This document shows, in pieces, positions 43,962 to 52,673 of a DNA stretch of 64,000 bases (positions are counted from its first letter, which is position 1; every line of letters starts with the position of its first letter). A program made the position numbers and the translations under genes. The notes below the pieces were generated by a model. That model ran no database searches. It had not been told where the DNA came from and saw nothing but the letters and a program-made list of their open reading frames with translations. This stretch comes from Rhizobium sp. 16-488-2b (GTDB taxonomy: Bacteria > Pseudomonadota > Alphaproteobacteria > Rhizobiales > Rhizobiaceae): positions 430,538 to 494,537 of the forward strand of contig NZ_JAGHMF010000007.1 in NCBI RefSeq assembly GCF_017741815.1. The letters are read 5' to 3'.

Positions 43962-44429
43962 GTGAGCATAATGATCTGGGCCACTCTTTTCGTGATGCTC
44001 GTCATCGTGGCCTTCATCGCCGTGCGCATGTCGGCGAAGCATGAGGAGCAGGGCCTGCACGATACCGGCCTTGCCATCATCGAGTTCAACCGCGCCTTCC
44101 CGACCGAAGCGATACGCTCGCTGCAGGCGACGGCCAACGGCCAGGTGGTCTTCGTTCGCCTGCACGACAACAAGGCCGGCTTCATGCGCAGCATGCAGCG
44201 CCATTACTCCTGCCAGGTCATCCAGCCGGGCAGGGTGCGCGTTCAGAGCTCCGATAGCGGCAAGGGGCTGACTGTCGATTTCCTCGATACGCCGCACCAG
44301 AACGGCACCTTCGAATTCGCCTCGCCGAAGGAAGCCTCCGAAGTCGCCCTCTGGCTGCTCGGCAACTACGTCGCCGAACCCGATCGCGAACTGCCGCTGG
44401 CCGACCCGACCGCCGCAAACCACCGCTAA
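43962..44429 (+). CDS. hypothetical membrane-anchored protein
   Basis: Predicted 155 residues from GTG 43962, with GGAG nine bases upstream. One N-terminal membrane helix (MIWATLFVMLVIVAFIAVRM) followed by a soluble domain with a pattern of short strands (TGLAIIEFNRAFPTEAIRSL, VQSSDSGKGLTVDF) and a single Cys. No known motif. Followed by a terminator and then peroxiredoxin. Confidence 0.75.
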   Translation: MSIMIWATLFVMLVIVAFIAVRMSAKHEEQGLHDTGLAIIEFNRAFPTEAIRSLQATANGQVVFVRLHDNKAGFMRSMQRHYSCQVIQPGRVRVQSSDSGKGLTVDFLDTPHQNGTFEFASPKEASEVALWLLGNYVAEPDRELPLADPTAANHR

Positions 44430-44456
44430 AGCGCGCCCGATTTCCAATCGAGCAAT

Positions 44457-44479
44457 GCCCGGCCATGCGCCGGGCTTTT
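44457..44479 (+). terminator. Rho-independent terminator after the membrane-anchored protein gene
   Basis: GCCCGGC (44457-44463), five-base loop, GCCGGGC (44469-44475), then TTTT. Confidence 0.8.
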
Positions 44480-44598
44480 GACGTTTTTCCGACCGCGCTA
44501 CCTCTTTCGTGTCATATTGCCTTAGTCCTCAAAGTGGAGCATGTTTCGCGCACTCAGCGAAACCTTGTGAATTTTCCTACAACTTATTGGAGGTAATT

Positions 44599-45258
44599 AT
44601 GCTTGCCATCAACGACATTGCTCCAGATTTCGAGGCGCAGACGACCGAAGGCACGATCAATTTTCACGATTGGATCGGCAGCTCCTGGGCGGTCCTGTTT
44701 TCGCATCCCAAGGATTTCACGCCGGTCTGCACCACGGAACTCGGTTACATGGCGAAGATCAAGCCGGAGTTCGACCGGCGCGGCGTCAAGATCATCGGCC
44801 TCTCCGTCGATCCGCTGGATCGCCACGACGGCTGGATGAACGACATCGAGGAAACGCAAGGCACGCGCCCCAACTACCCGATGATCGCCGACGTCGATTT
44901 CAACGTCTCCAAGCTCTATCACATGCTGCCGGCAGCCGTGTCGGGTGATCCGACCGTCCGCACCGCAGCCGACAACCAGACCGTTCGCAACGTCTTCGTC
45001 ATCGGTCCCGACAAGAAGATCAAGCTGATCCTCGTCTACCCGATGACGACGGGCCGCAACTTCGACGAAGTCATCCGCGTCATCGACTCGCTGCAGCTGA
45101 CCGCCAAGCACAAGGTCGCGACGCCGGCGAATTGGCAGAACGGCGGCGACGTCATCATCGCCGGCTCGGTCTCCGACGAAGACGCTAAGAAGCAGTACCC
45201 TGACGGCTGGGTGTCGCCCAAGCCCTACATCCGCATCGTGCCGCAGCCGAAGGGCTAA
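44599..45258 (+). CDS. 1-Cys peroxiredoxin (Prx6 family)
   Basis: Predicted 219 residues from ATG 44599, with GGAGG well placed. The active-site region HPKDFTPVCTTELGYMAKI contains the only cysteine of the protein (Cys about 46), so it is a 1-Cys type. LVYPMTTGRNFDEVIRVIDSLQ is typical of the Prx6 branch. It reduces peroxides with an external thiol. Fifteen bases before the persulfide dioxygenase gene, suggesting a joint sulfur/peroxide stress unit. Confidence 0.95.
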   Translation: MLAINDIAPDFEAQTTEGTINFHDWIGSSWAVLFSHPKDFTPVCTTELGYMAKIKPEFDRRGVKIIGLSVDPLDRHDGWMNDIEETQGTRPNYPMIADVDFNVSKLYHMLPAAVSGDPTVRTAADNQTVRNVFVIGPDKKIKLILVYPMTTGRNFDEVIRVIDSLQLTAKHKVATPANWQNGGDVIIAGSVSDEDAKKQYPDGWVSPKPYIRIVPQPKG

Positions 45259-45273
45259 GCACAGGAGGCGAAG

Positions 45274-46311
45274 ATGATCTTCCGTCAGCTTTTCGACCCC
45301 GCATCCAGCACCTACTCCTACCTGATGGCAAGCAGGCGGGGCGGGGAGGCGCTGATCATCGATCCTGTGCTTGAAAAGGTCGATCGTTACCTGCAGCTCA
45401 TCCACGAACTCGACCTGAAGCTGGTCAAGGCCGTGGACACGCATCTGCATGCCGATCACATCACCGGTCTTGGCGCCTTGCGCGACAAGACCCACTGCAC
45501 CACGGTTATGGGCGAGCAGACCAAGGCCGATGTCGTCTCGATGCGCCTATCCGACAATGACAGGCTGACCATCGAGGGCCTGTCGCTTGATGTCATCTAT
45601 ACGCCCGGTCATACCGACGATAGCTACAGCTTCGTCCTTCCCGACCGTGTCTTCACCGGAGACACGCTGCTGATCCGCGGCACCGGCCGCACCGATTTCC
45701 AGAACGGCGATCCGCGCGCCCAGTTCGAGTCTATCTTCGGCCGCCTGCTGAAGCTGCCCGATACGACGCTGGTCTATCCTGCCCACGACTACAAGGGCGA
45801 CACGGTGTCGACGATCGGCGAGGAGAAGGCCTTCAACCCGCGTCTGCAGGTGCGCTCGGCCGATGAATATGCTGATCTGATGAACAATCTGAAGCTTGCC
45901 AATCCGAAGATGATGGACGTGGCGGTACCGGCCAACATGAAGATCGGCATGGATCACCACGACGTCGATAGCCACGGATGGTCATTGAGCGTCGGGCAGG
46001 TCTTCGATCTGATGGGCCGGCCCGATGTCGCGCTGATCGACCTGCGCGAGGACAGCGAACGCCAGCGCCACGGCGTCATCCCGTCATCGCTGCATTTTCC
46101 CTATCCGGCGCTCGCTGAAAGCATCAGCGCCGGCGGCGTTCTGCATGAACTCGGCGTATCCACCACCAAGCGCCTGGTCTTCTACTGCGCCTTCGGCGAA
46201 CGCTCCGCCATGGCCGTCCAGGCCGCGCACGACGCCGGCATCGCATCCGCATGCCACATCGAAGGCGGCATCGACGCCTGGAAGAAGGCCAATGGGCCGG
46301 TCACCCACTGA
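45274..46311 (+). CDS. persulfide dioxygenase-rhodanese fusion (metallo-beta-lactamase fold)
   Basis: Predicted 345 residues. N-terminal domain: THLHADHITGLG (about residues 54-65), TPGHTDDSYSF, GTGRTDFQNGDP and PAHDYKG, the ETHE1-type persulfide dioxygenase pattern. C-terminal rhodanese domain: VALIDLREDSERQRHGVIPSSLHFPYP and the catalytic Cys in VFYCAFGERSAM (about residue 304). Such fusions oxidise glutathione persulfide to sulfite and can form thiosulfate. AGGAGG precedes the ATG. Confidence 0.94.
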   Translation: MIFRQLFDPASSTYSYLMASRRGGEALIIDPVLEKVDRYLQLIHELDLKLVKAVDTHLHADHITGLGALRDKTHCTTVMGEQTKADVVSMRLSDNDRLTIEGLSLDVIYTPGHTDDSYSFVLPDRVFTGDTLLIRGTGRTDFQNGDPRAQFESIFGRLLKLPDTTLVYPAHDYKGDTVSTIGEEKAFNPRLQVRSADEYADLMNNLKLANPKMMDVAVPANMKIGMDHHDVDSHGWSLSVGQVFDLMGRPDVALIDLREDSERQRHGVIPSSLHFPYPALAESISAGGVLHELGVSTTKRLVFYCAFGERSAMAVQAAHDAGIASACHIEGGIDAWKKANGPVTH

Positions 46312-46342
46312 CCTGTCTTAGCTTGTGAACAAAGCGGCCCGA

Positions 46343-47776
46343 TCAGGCCGTCTTCGCCACCGGCACCGTATCGCCGAGCCACGTCGCGCAGTCGCTCAGC
46401 GCCCGCTTGGCAATCAACTGACGCTTCATGATCGTCTTGTCCTTGCCGCGAAAGCGCTTTACGCCCTCCGGCTTGACGATCGAGCCCGGCTCGAGTTCCG
46501 GAAACAGGCCGAAATTGATGTTCATCGGCTGGAAGGAGCGCTTGCCCGGTTCCTCGTCGTTACTGATATGCCCGCCGGTGATATGGCCGAGCAGCGAGCC
46601 GAGCGCCGTCGTGACAGGTGGCAACGATACCGTCTCGCCCTTGCGTTCGGCAGCCGCGAACCGACCCGCGAGCAAGCCGACGCTGGCGCTTTCGACATAG
46701 CCCTCGCAGCCGGTGATCTGGCCCGCGAAGCGCAGGCCCGGACGCGACTTCAGCGTCAGCGAACCGTCGAGGAGCGTCGGCGAGTTGATGTAGGTGTTGC
46801 GGTGCAGGCCGCCGAGACGCGCGAACTCCGCGTTCTGCAGCCCCGGGATCATCTTGAGGATCTCGGTTTGCGCGCCGTATTTCAGCTTCGTCTGGAAGCC
46901 GACCATGTTGTAGAGCGTGCCGAGCGCGTTGTCCTGGCGCAGCTGCACGACGGCATAGGCCTTGACCGTCGGATTATGCGCATTGGTGAGCCCCATCGGC
47001 TTCATCGGTCCATGGCGCAGCGTCTCGCGGCCGCGCTCGGCCATGATCTCGATCGGCAGGCAGCCGTCGAAATAGGGCGTGCCTTCCCATTCCTTGAACC
47101 CGACCGTGTCGCCGGCGATCAGCGCGTCGACGAAGGCATTGTACTGCGCTTCGTCCATCGGGCAGTTGATGTAGTCCTTGCCCGTGCCGCCGGGGCCGAC
47201 CTTGTCGTAGCGCGACTGATACCAGCAGATATCCATGTCGATGCTCTCGCGATAGACGATCGGCGCGATGGCATCGAAGAAGGCGAGCGCATCGGCACCA
47301 GTCTCGGCCTGGATGGCGCTCGCAAGCGACGGCGCCGTCAGCGGGCCGGTGGCGACGATCGCCAGATCCCACTCCTTTGGCGGAAGACCGGTGATCTCCT
47401 CGCGCACGACGGTGATGAGCGGATGACCATGCACCGCCCGGGTGACGGCTTCCGAAAACCCGTCGCGATCGACAGCCAGCGCGCCGCCGGCCGGCACCTG
47501 GTGCTTGTCGGCGCAGGCCATAATCAGCGATCCCGCCATGCGCATTTCCGCATGAATGACGCCGACGGCATTGGCGGTCGCGTCGTCCGAGCGGAAAGAG
47601 TTGGAACAGACGAGCTCGGCCAGATGGTCCGTCTTGTGAGCATCGGTGCCGCGCACGCCGCGCATCTCGTGCAGGATGACGGGAACACCGGCGTTTGCGA
47701 TCTGCCACGCGGCTTCGGAGCCCGCGAGCCCGCCGCCGACGACGTGGATGGGAGAATGGGAAGAGGTCTTTGTCAT
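46343..47776 (-). CDS. trmFO: tRNA (uracil-54-C5)-methyltransferase, FADH2/folate-dependent
   Basis: Predicted 477 residues from ATG 47776 ([27 protein letters not shown]). FAD motif [12 protein letters not shown] is diagnostic for TrmFO, with [31 protein letters not shown] and the C-terminal [12 protein letters not shown]. It makes ribothymidine-54 in the T-loop using methylenetetrahydrofolate. Start is uncertain: no ribosome site precedes 47776 or the in-frame ATG at 47803; the extended frame to 47893 reads through a three-copy 18-bp repeat. Confidence 0.94.
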   Translation of the reverse strand: MTKTSSHSPIHVVGGGLAGSEAAWQIANAGVPVILHEMRGVRGTDAHKTDHLAELVCSNSFRSDDATANAVGVIHAEMRMAGSLIMACADKHQVPAGGALAVDRDGFSEAVTRAVHGHPLITVVREEITGLPPKEWDLAIVATGPLTAPSLASAIQAETGADALAFFDAIAPIVYRESIDMDICWYQSRYDKVGPGGTGKDYINCPMDEAQYNAFVDALIAGDTVGFKEWEGTPYFDGCLPIEIMAERGRETLRHGPMKPMGLTNAHNPTVKAYAVVQLRQDNALGTLYNMVGFQTKLKYGAQTEILKMIPGLQNAEFARLGGLHRNTYINSPTLLDGSLTLKSRPGLRFAGQITGCEGYVESASVGLLAGRFAAAERKGETVSLPPVTTALGSLLGHITGGHISNDEEPGKRSFQPMNINFGLFPELEPGSIVKPEGVKRFRGKDKTIMKRQLIAKRALSDCATWLGDTVPVAKTA

Positions 47777-47807
47777 GCGCGGCTGATTATCACGCCGCGC
47801 CATCACA

Positions 47808-47861
47808 GCAAACTGGATATTGTCAGCAAACTGGATATTGGCAGGAAACCGGATATTTGAG
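47808..47861 (-). repeat. three 18-bp tandem repeats upstream of trmFO
   Basis: Units of 18 bases at 47808-47825, 47826-47843 and 47844-47861; the first two differ by one base, the third by several. In the trmFO frame they would encode NI(Q/R)F repeats of six residues. They lie just upstream of the TrmFO start region. Confidence 0.85.
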
Positions 47862-47896
47862 CAGCACCTGTCGTACCTCGGTCGCCCCGACATTCT

Positions 47897-49969
47897 CTAG
47901 AGATCGAGCTCCAGCCGCGTCTCGCCCTTGGCCGGAACCGCGCAGCAGATCAACGCCTCGTCTTCGGCAACCTCGGCCGTCGGCTCCCTCACATAGGAGA
48001 CCGCGCCCGCCAACACCTTGGTCCGGCAACTGCCGCAATTGCCGAGCCGGCAGCTGAACTCCGGCTGCAACCCGCGCGCCTCGGCAAGTTCCAGCAACGT
48101 CCCGCCCTCAGGCGCCCACCGCGCCTCTTTGGCCGATTGCGTGAAATAAACCGGCACCGACACATCCGCCGCCGCCCGAGCCTGCACCGAGGCAGCCTCG
48201 GCCGACACGCCGCCCGATCGCGCAACCGATGCCACGCCAAACGCCTCGGCATGGATCCTGCCATCGGCGACGTTAAGCCCACGCAGCCCGTCATAGACCG
48301 ATTGCATGAAGCCCGGCGGGCCGCAAAGGTAGAAGTCGTAATCGTTGAACGGCAGCACGGCGCGCAGCAACGCCATGTCGATCCGCCCCTGCGCGTCATA
48401 GTCTCGCCCCTCGACCGCGCCCGAGACATCACCAAGCAGCCGGACCAGCCTGACCGCCCCGCCTGAGGCCGCGACGAGCGCACCGATCTCTTCGTCGAAG
48501 GCACGCTCGCCCTTGCTGTGCGCGGAATAGAACAGCCACACCGGCCGCATCCCGCGCTTGCGAAACCCCTCGTAGACGACGTGCCTGAGCATGGCGAGCA
48601 GCGGCGTGATGCCGATACCGGCCGCCAGCATCACCGCCGGCCGCGGCTCCGCCGCATCGATGCCGAACGCACCACCCGGGGCGCGCGCCTCGATGATATC
48701 GCCGACACCGATGTGGTCGTGCAGATGGCGCGAGACGACGCCCTCCCGCTTCACGCTGATGCGGTACCTGATATCGGACGGCGCGACCGACAGCGTGTAG
48801 GTCCGGATCAGCGGCCGATCTTCGCCGGGGACAGTCACGCGTATCGGCAGATATTGCCCGGCCGCATGCGCGATCAGCCCGCCGCCATCGACGGGCTCCA
48901 GGTGAAACGAGCGGATGCCGGCACTCTCATCGACAATCCGTGCCACCCGCAACGGCCGCCAGCGGCCCGCCATCTCCGCGGCGCTGATACGCCCGGCGGC
49001 GGCATTCCAGTCGCCGGTCATTAGCGCGTTCGGCGATTGCCCATCAGCGCGCGAATTCCACCGAAGCGGCAGCGCATCCGCCCGGTAGACGACCCGACGC
49101 GGGCGGAAGCGCCACAGACGCTCCGCACCCTGGAATGCGGCGATCTCGGGCGAATCCAGAACGACTTCGGCATCACCAGACAGTTGCAGCAGGTCGCCGC
49201 TGTCGAAATCGACGAAGACAAGCCCGGCGCGGCCATTGATGAGAATATTGCCGAGCGTGTTGAAGAACAGATTGCCGGCGAAGTCGGGGATCGTCAGAAC
49301 CCCATCCTCGCCGATCCGCACGAAGCCCGGCTTGCCGCCCCGGTGCGAAACATCCACCTGCCGCTCGCCATCGTCACGATCGGCATAGGACGCCACGAAG
49401 AACGTATCCGACCTCGAGACCAGCGCCACCGCCCGCGCATCCAGCGCTTCCGAAACGACGGGCGGCACGGCCGAAAAGATTTCAGGCTCGCGGCTGAAGC
49501 CGAAATCGCGCAGCTGGATATATTGCGGGCAGTTGCCGTAGGACTGCCCAACGGTGACATCAAAGCGATCGCCAGTGCTGCGTGCGATCGTGCCGTTCAG
49601 CCGGTTGCGCCGGCGCGTCTGCAGCTCGATCCCGAGCATGCCGATCGCGTCGCCGTCCTCCATCCCGCGGTCGGCCGGATCGCCGGGCTCGCGCGCAAGC
49701 TTGACGCTCAGCGTGTGCACATCCGGGCTGTCGAGGAACCCAGGATAGTTCGCCCGCAGCGTCGCCCAGGCGTCACCATCTCTATCCACCGTGCCGAGCA
49801 CGATGAAGGGGAGCTGCGGGTAGAACTGGCGGTGTTGCTCGATCAGGTGGTCGCGCAGCACGCGCGCGCCCACATCCTTCATGCGCGCCGCGACGCCGGC
49901 CTTTTCCTGCAGGGCAATCTCCCCGTCATGCCACGGGGAAGGCTTTTCAGTCTGCTTCAAGGCAAGCAT
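47897..49969 (-). CDS. PNPOx-like / ferredoxin reductase / 2Fe-2S fusion oxidoreductase
   Basis: Predicted 690 residues in three parts. Residues about 1-320: pyridoxamine-5'-phosphate-oxidase-like FMN-binding domain (LPFIVLGTVDRDGDAWATLRANYPGFL). Residues about 340-590: ferredoxin-NADP reductase type FAD and NAD domain (GQYLPIRVTVPGEDRPLIRTYTLS, AAGIGITPLLAML). C-terminus: plant-type 2Fe-2S ferredoxin, CRLGNCGSC and later ICC. Such fusions are common in rhizobia; the substrate is unknown. AAGGAGAA precedes the ATG. It follows the GST gene on the same strand by 51 bases. Confidence 0.92.
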   Translation of the reverse strand: MLALKQTEKPSPWHDGEIALQEKAGVAARMKDVGARVLRDHLIEQHRQFYPQLPFIVLGTVDRDGDAWATLRANYPGFLDSPDVHTLSVKLAREPGDPADRGMEDGDAIGMLGIELQTRRRNRLNGTIARSTGDRFDVTVGQSYGNCPQYIQLRDFGFSREPEIFSAVPPVVSEALDARAVALVSRSDTFFVASYADRDDGERQVDVSHRGGKPGFVRIGEDGVLTIPDFAGNLFFNTLGNILINGRAGLVFVDFDSGDLLQLSGDAEVVLDSPEIAAFQGAERLWRFRPRRVVYRADALPLRWNSRADGQSPNALMTGDWNAAAGRISAAEMAGRWRPLRVARIVDESAGIRSFHLEPVDGGGLIAHAAGQYLPIRVTVPGEDRPLIRTYTLSVAPSDIRYRISVKREGVVSRHLHDHIGVGDIIEARAPGGAFGIDAAEPRPAVMLAAGIGITPLLAMLRHVVYEGFRKRGMRPVWLFYSAHSKGERAFDEEIGALVAASGGAVRLVRLLGDVSGAVEGRDYDAQGRIDMALLRAVLPFNDYDFYLCGPPGFMQSVYDGLRGLNVADGRIHAEAFGVASVARSGGVSAEAASVQARAAADVSVPVYFTQSAKEARWAPEGGTLLELAEARGLQPEFSCRLGNCGSCRTKVLAGAVSYVREPTAEVAEDEALICCAVPAKGETRLELDL

Positions 49970-50020
49970 GACATTCTCCTTCGCGGATTTGTGAGGATCG
50001 GCGGCGGCGCGTGGCCTGTC

Positions 50021-50635
50021 TCAGGCCGCGTCGGGAATACCGATCGCTGTCTTCTGGAATGGGCGGAATCCGGGCAGCGCCTCGATACGCTTCAGCCAGG
50101 CGCTGACATTGCCGTAGCGGAAGCGATCGACATTCCCCTCCGGCGCGCGGGCGATGTAGCTGTAGAGCGCGACGTCGGCGATCGTCGGTCGATCCGCCGC
50201 AATCCATGCCTTGCTGGCCAGCTCCGCATCGATCAGCGCCAGAATGCGGTGCGCGCGACCGATCACCTCTTCTGTGTCGAAGCTCGCGCCGAACACCGTC
50301 ACCAGCCGCGCGGCGGCCGGACCATAGGCGATTTCGCCGGCAGCGACCGAAAGCCAGCGCTGAACGGAAGCGGCGCCCACGGCATCTTCAGGCAGCCAGT
50401 CCGACGCGTGCTTCTTGGCGAGGTAAACCAGGATCGCATTCGAATCCGCAAGCACCAGCCCATTGTCATCGAGCACGGGGATCTGCCCGAACGGGTTGAG
50501 CGCCAGGAAAGCGGGCTTCTTGTGCTCGCCACCGGCGAGATCGATGTCGACAATCTCGGCGTCGATCCCGGCAAGCGAGATGAACAGGCAGGCGCGGTGG
50601 GCGTGGCCGGAAAGCGGGTGCGAGTAGAGCTTCAT
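50021..50635 (-). CDS. gst: glutathione S-transferase
   Basis: Predicted 204 residues. N-terminal thioredoxin-like glutathione site [18 protein letters not shown] ... [27 protein letters not shown] (about residues 45-77), and a helical C-terminal domain with [13 protein letters not shown]. Conjugates glutathione to electrophiles or acts as a peroxidase/maleylacetoacetate isomerase-like enzyme. Divergent from the LysR gene 109 bases away, so probably regulated by it. Confidence 0.93.
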   Translation of the reverse strand: MKLYSHPLSGHAHRACLFISLAGIDAEIVDIDLAGGEHKKPAFLALNPFGQIPVLDDNGLVLADSNAILVYLAKKHASDWLPEDAVGAASVQRWLSVAAGEIAYGPAAARLVTVFGASFDTEEVIGRAHRILALIDAELASKAWIAADRPTIADVALYSYIARAPEGNVDRFRYGNVSAWLKRIEALPGFRPFQKTAIGIPDAA

Positions 50636-50703
50636 GGAACTGGTCTCCGTTGATGTTGCCAGGGAGAATAATTGTTCCTGATTTCGTATGGAATTTCGAT
50701 TAT

Positions 50704-50722
50704 GAGAAAGTGACTGTTTCTC
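50704..50722. promoter_or_regulatory. candidate LysR operator between gst and lysR-type genes
   Basis: GAGAAA (50704-50709) and TTTCTC (50717-50722), a 6-bp perfect inverted repeat with a seven-base spacer, lies between the divergent genes. It fits an LysR T-N11-A type site (T at 50703 region to A), but is not proven. Confidence 0.4.
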
Positions 50723-50744
50723 TGGATGGAATAAAGGCGGCGAT

Positions 50745-51632
50745 ATGGATCGGCTTCAATGCATGAAAGTCCTGGTGCGGGTCTCCGAGACGGCAAGCTT
50801 CGCGGAAGCGGCACGTCAGCTGCACATGAGCCCGCCCGCTGTCACCCGCGCGGTGGCCTTTCTCGAGGATGCCACCGGCGCGCGCCTCTTCGTGCGGTCG
50901 ACACGATCGGTCAATCTGACCGAGGCCGGCCGCCGCTATGCCGATGACTGCAAGCGCATTCTGGCCGAGATCGACGAAGCCGAGGCCTCCGCCGGCGGCT
51001 CGCACGCGACACCATCAGGCATGCTGACGATTACCGCGCCGGTGCAGTTCGGGCAGTTGCACATCATGCCTGTCATGACCGAGTTTCTCGGTATCCATAA
51101 GGGCGTGACCGGCCGTGTTCTGCTCTTCGACAGGATCGTCAGCCTTGTGGAGGAGGGGATCGACGTTGCGATCCGCATCGGCCGCCTGCAGGATTCCGAC
51201 CAGACGGCGATCAAGGTGGGAACCGTCCGCCGCGTCGTCTGCGGCGCGCCCTCCTATTTCGAGCGCCACGGCGAACCCAAGACACCCGCCGATCTCGCCA
51301 ACCACGCCACGATCGTCAACACTGGATCATCGGCACCGCTCGACTGGCACTTCGCCCCCGACGGCGCCGCCGCAACGCTCCATCCGCGCCTCTATTGCAA
51401 CACTGTCGACGCCGCGATAGCCGCCTCGGTCACCGGCTGGGGACTATCGCGCCCGCTCTCCTACCAGGTCAGCCGGTACGTTGCAGCCGGCCAGCTGCGG
51501 TTGACGCTCGGAGATTACGAGGAACCGCCGGTGCCGATCCATGTCGTCCATGCCGAGGGCCGCCACGTCTCGGCCAAGACACGGGCCTTCGTGGACTTCG
51601 CGGTGGCGAAGTTGCGGGCGTTGGAGATGTAG
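50745..51632 (+). CDS. LysR-family transcriptional regulator
   Basis: Predicted 295 residues. Winged-helix DNA-binding domain [65 protein letters not shown] (residues 1-65), then a coinducer-binding domain. It belongs to the branch with SPPAVTRAV. Divergent from the gst and flavin/2Fe-2S oxidoreductase genes, which it probably controls; the inducer is unknown. Confidence 0.94.
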   Translation: MDRLQCMKVLVRVSETASFAEAARQLHMSPPAVTRAVAFLEDATGARLFVRSTRSVNLTEAGRRYADDCKRILAEIDEAEASAGGSHATPSGMLTITAPVQFGQLHIMPVMTEFLGIHKGVTGRVLLFDRIVSLVEEGIDVAIRIGRLQDSDQTAIKVGTVRRVVCGAPSYFERHGEPKTPADLANHATIVNTGSSAPLDWHFAPDGAAATLHPRLYCNTVDAAIAASVTGWGLSRPLSYQVSRYVAAGQLRLTLGDYEEPPVPIHVVHAEGRHVSAKTRAFVDFAVAKLRALEM

Positions 51633-51657
51633 GTGGGCAAGCATAGCCCCAAACGCG

Positions 51658-51684
51658 AAAACGGCGCCTTGTGGGCGCCGTTTT
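51658..51684. terminator. bidirectional terminator between LysR gene and DUF1127 gene
   Basis: AAAACGGCGCC (51658-51668), loop of five, GGCGCCGTTTT (51674-51684). A-run and T-run flank the stem, so it can end both convergent transcripts. Confidence 0.9.
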
Positions 51685-51706
51685 GGGTACTTCAGGCGTT
51701 CCGCTA

Positions 51707-51850
51707 TTAGCGGAAAGCGCGCGAAGCGATGTTGTGGATCTGGTAGCGGCTTACGCCGATGTCGGCCAGGGCCTGGTTGGAGAGGCTGCCGAGTTCGCTC
51801 AGGGTACGGCGGTAGCTAATCCAGCTCTTTGCAATGCGGATCGGGTTCAT
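51707..51850 (-). CDS. DUF1127 small basic protein (first copy)
   Basis: A 47-residue product, on the minus strand from ATG 51850 to TAA 51707, with GAGGAA well spaced before it. The sequence SWISYRRTLSELGSLSNQALADIGVSRYQI has the DUF1127 pattern: basic helix, then LxxLxxxxLADIGVSR. It is short, basic and Arg-rich. In Rhodobacter the DUF1127 protein CcaF1 binds RNA and affects RNA turnover; in Agrobacterium DUF1127 proteins affect phosphate and carbon metabolism. Confidence 0.93.
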   Translation of the reverse strand: MNPIRIAKSWISYRRTLSELGSLSNQALADIGVSRYQIHNIASRAFR

Positions 51851-52065
51851 GGGTAGTTCCTCAAGATCAGTTCAGTGAGCGGCGCGATTGCCATCTCAGT
51901 GGTTGACGCTGATATAGGTGATCCCGGTCATATTGTGCAGTGCATTTATTAGGCTCCTGCCATGCAATTGTGCAATACGATGCACAGATAAAGCGCAAGT
52001 GTCACTTTTTGAGCAGGCGGGATGCTGGGCTGTGGCGCAACCCAGGCGTTAATGAGAGGTTAAGA

Positions 52066-52102
52066 CAAAAGAAAACGCCCGTTGCCTGGTGGCAGCGGGC
52101 GT
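52066..52102 (-). terminator. Rho-independent terminator of the second DUF1127 gene
   Basis: On the minus strand, a 12-bp stem with one wobble (plus arms ACGCCCGTTGCC 52075-52086 and GGCAGCGGGCGT 52091-52102), followed by TTTTCTTTT. It lies 57 bases past the stop. Confidence 0.9.
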
Positions 52103-52158
52103 CTTGGTGAGGCGATCGGCTTGGGAGGAAGCGAACCGCCCTGAGATCAGTGAAGATA

Positions 52159-52302
52159 TTAGCGAACGGCGTCGCGAGCAACGCGCTGGATGTCGGCGCG
52201 GTCGATGCCGAGGTCGTGCAATTCGCGGTTGGTCATGCGGCCAAGTTCGGTCACGGTCTGACGATACTTGCGCCAGTTGTTGAAAGAGCGAGAAATGTTC
52301 AT
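52159..52302 (-). CDS. DUF1127 small basic protein (second copy)
   Basis: A 47-residue product on the minus strand from ATG 52302 to TAA 52159, with AAGGGG before it. NWRKYRQTVTELGRMTNRELHDLGIDRADIQRVAR is the typical DUF1127 sequence. The two copies share length and the helix pattern but differ at most positions, so they are old paralogues, each with its own terminator. It is directly downstream of the sRNA candidate on the same strand (about 240 bases), comparable with the CcaF1-CcsR locus in Rhodobacter but in reversed order. Confidence 0.94.
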   Translation of the reverse strand: MNISRSFNNWRKYRQTVTELGRMTNRELHDLGIDRADIQRVARDAVR

Positions 52303-52542
52303 GTCGATCCCCTTTCCGAGGGCTTGCGTCTGCCAGCTGCCGCCTATCGGCGCTGACCTCTATTTGATGAGCTGAATATATATTGCACTGCGAAGAGCTA
52401 ACAGAGACAAGAATTCAACGCACATATGCAGCCGCTGCATTTCTCAAGCTGTAAATCGCACGATTTGGCCACGTTCTGGTCAATCAATAGGCAAAATGAG
52501 CAATCCAGCGGCGGCGGGGCGTGTGAGCTGCCCTGCGGAGGA
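52303..52542 (-). promoter_or_regulatory. region between sRNA terminator and DUF1127 copy 2
   Basis: About 240 bases, no frame. It should contain the DUF1127 promoter. The only structure I see is a 15-bp near-perfect palindrome, ATGCAGC-C-GCTGCAT at 52426-52440. Confidence 0.35.
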
Positions 52543-52673
52543 TAAAACGAAGACGCCCACCGGATGCGCAATCCGGCGGGCGTCCATACGTATGACCGGC
52601 AACGGGGAGGAGGATGTTGCAGGTCGATCGGGTTGTTTGGAAGGGAGGATAGATCCAAATCCCGATCATGTCG
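52543..52673 (-). ncRNA. cuckoo/CcsR-like small RNA candidate (CCUCCUCCC-loop RNA)
   Basis: On the minus strand: hairpin 1 at 52667-52626 (7-bp GATCGGG/CCCGATC and 6-bp TTTGGA/TCCAAA stems) with a 12-nt loop UCUAUCCUCCCU; hairpin 2 at 52625-52594 (GACC/GGTC and GCAAC/GTTGC) with a 12-nt loop AUCCUCCUCCCC; then a 14-bp GC-rich terminator stem (52584-52552) and TCTTCGTTTT. A TATGAT -10 at 52685-52680 would start the RNA near 52673. Paired loops with anti-Shine-Dalgarno CCUCC(U)CCC are the hallmark of the cuckoo RNA family. The 5' end is estimated. Confidence 0.78.

Noticed and set aside
46325..47860. 511-codon frame opposite trmFO
   Set aside because: Antisense of trmFO, no domain and no initiation signal.
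49037..50653. 538-codon frame opposite the flavin/2Fe-2S and GST genes
   Set aside because: Crosses two real genes on the other strand and shows compositional shadow sequence only.
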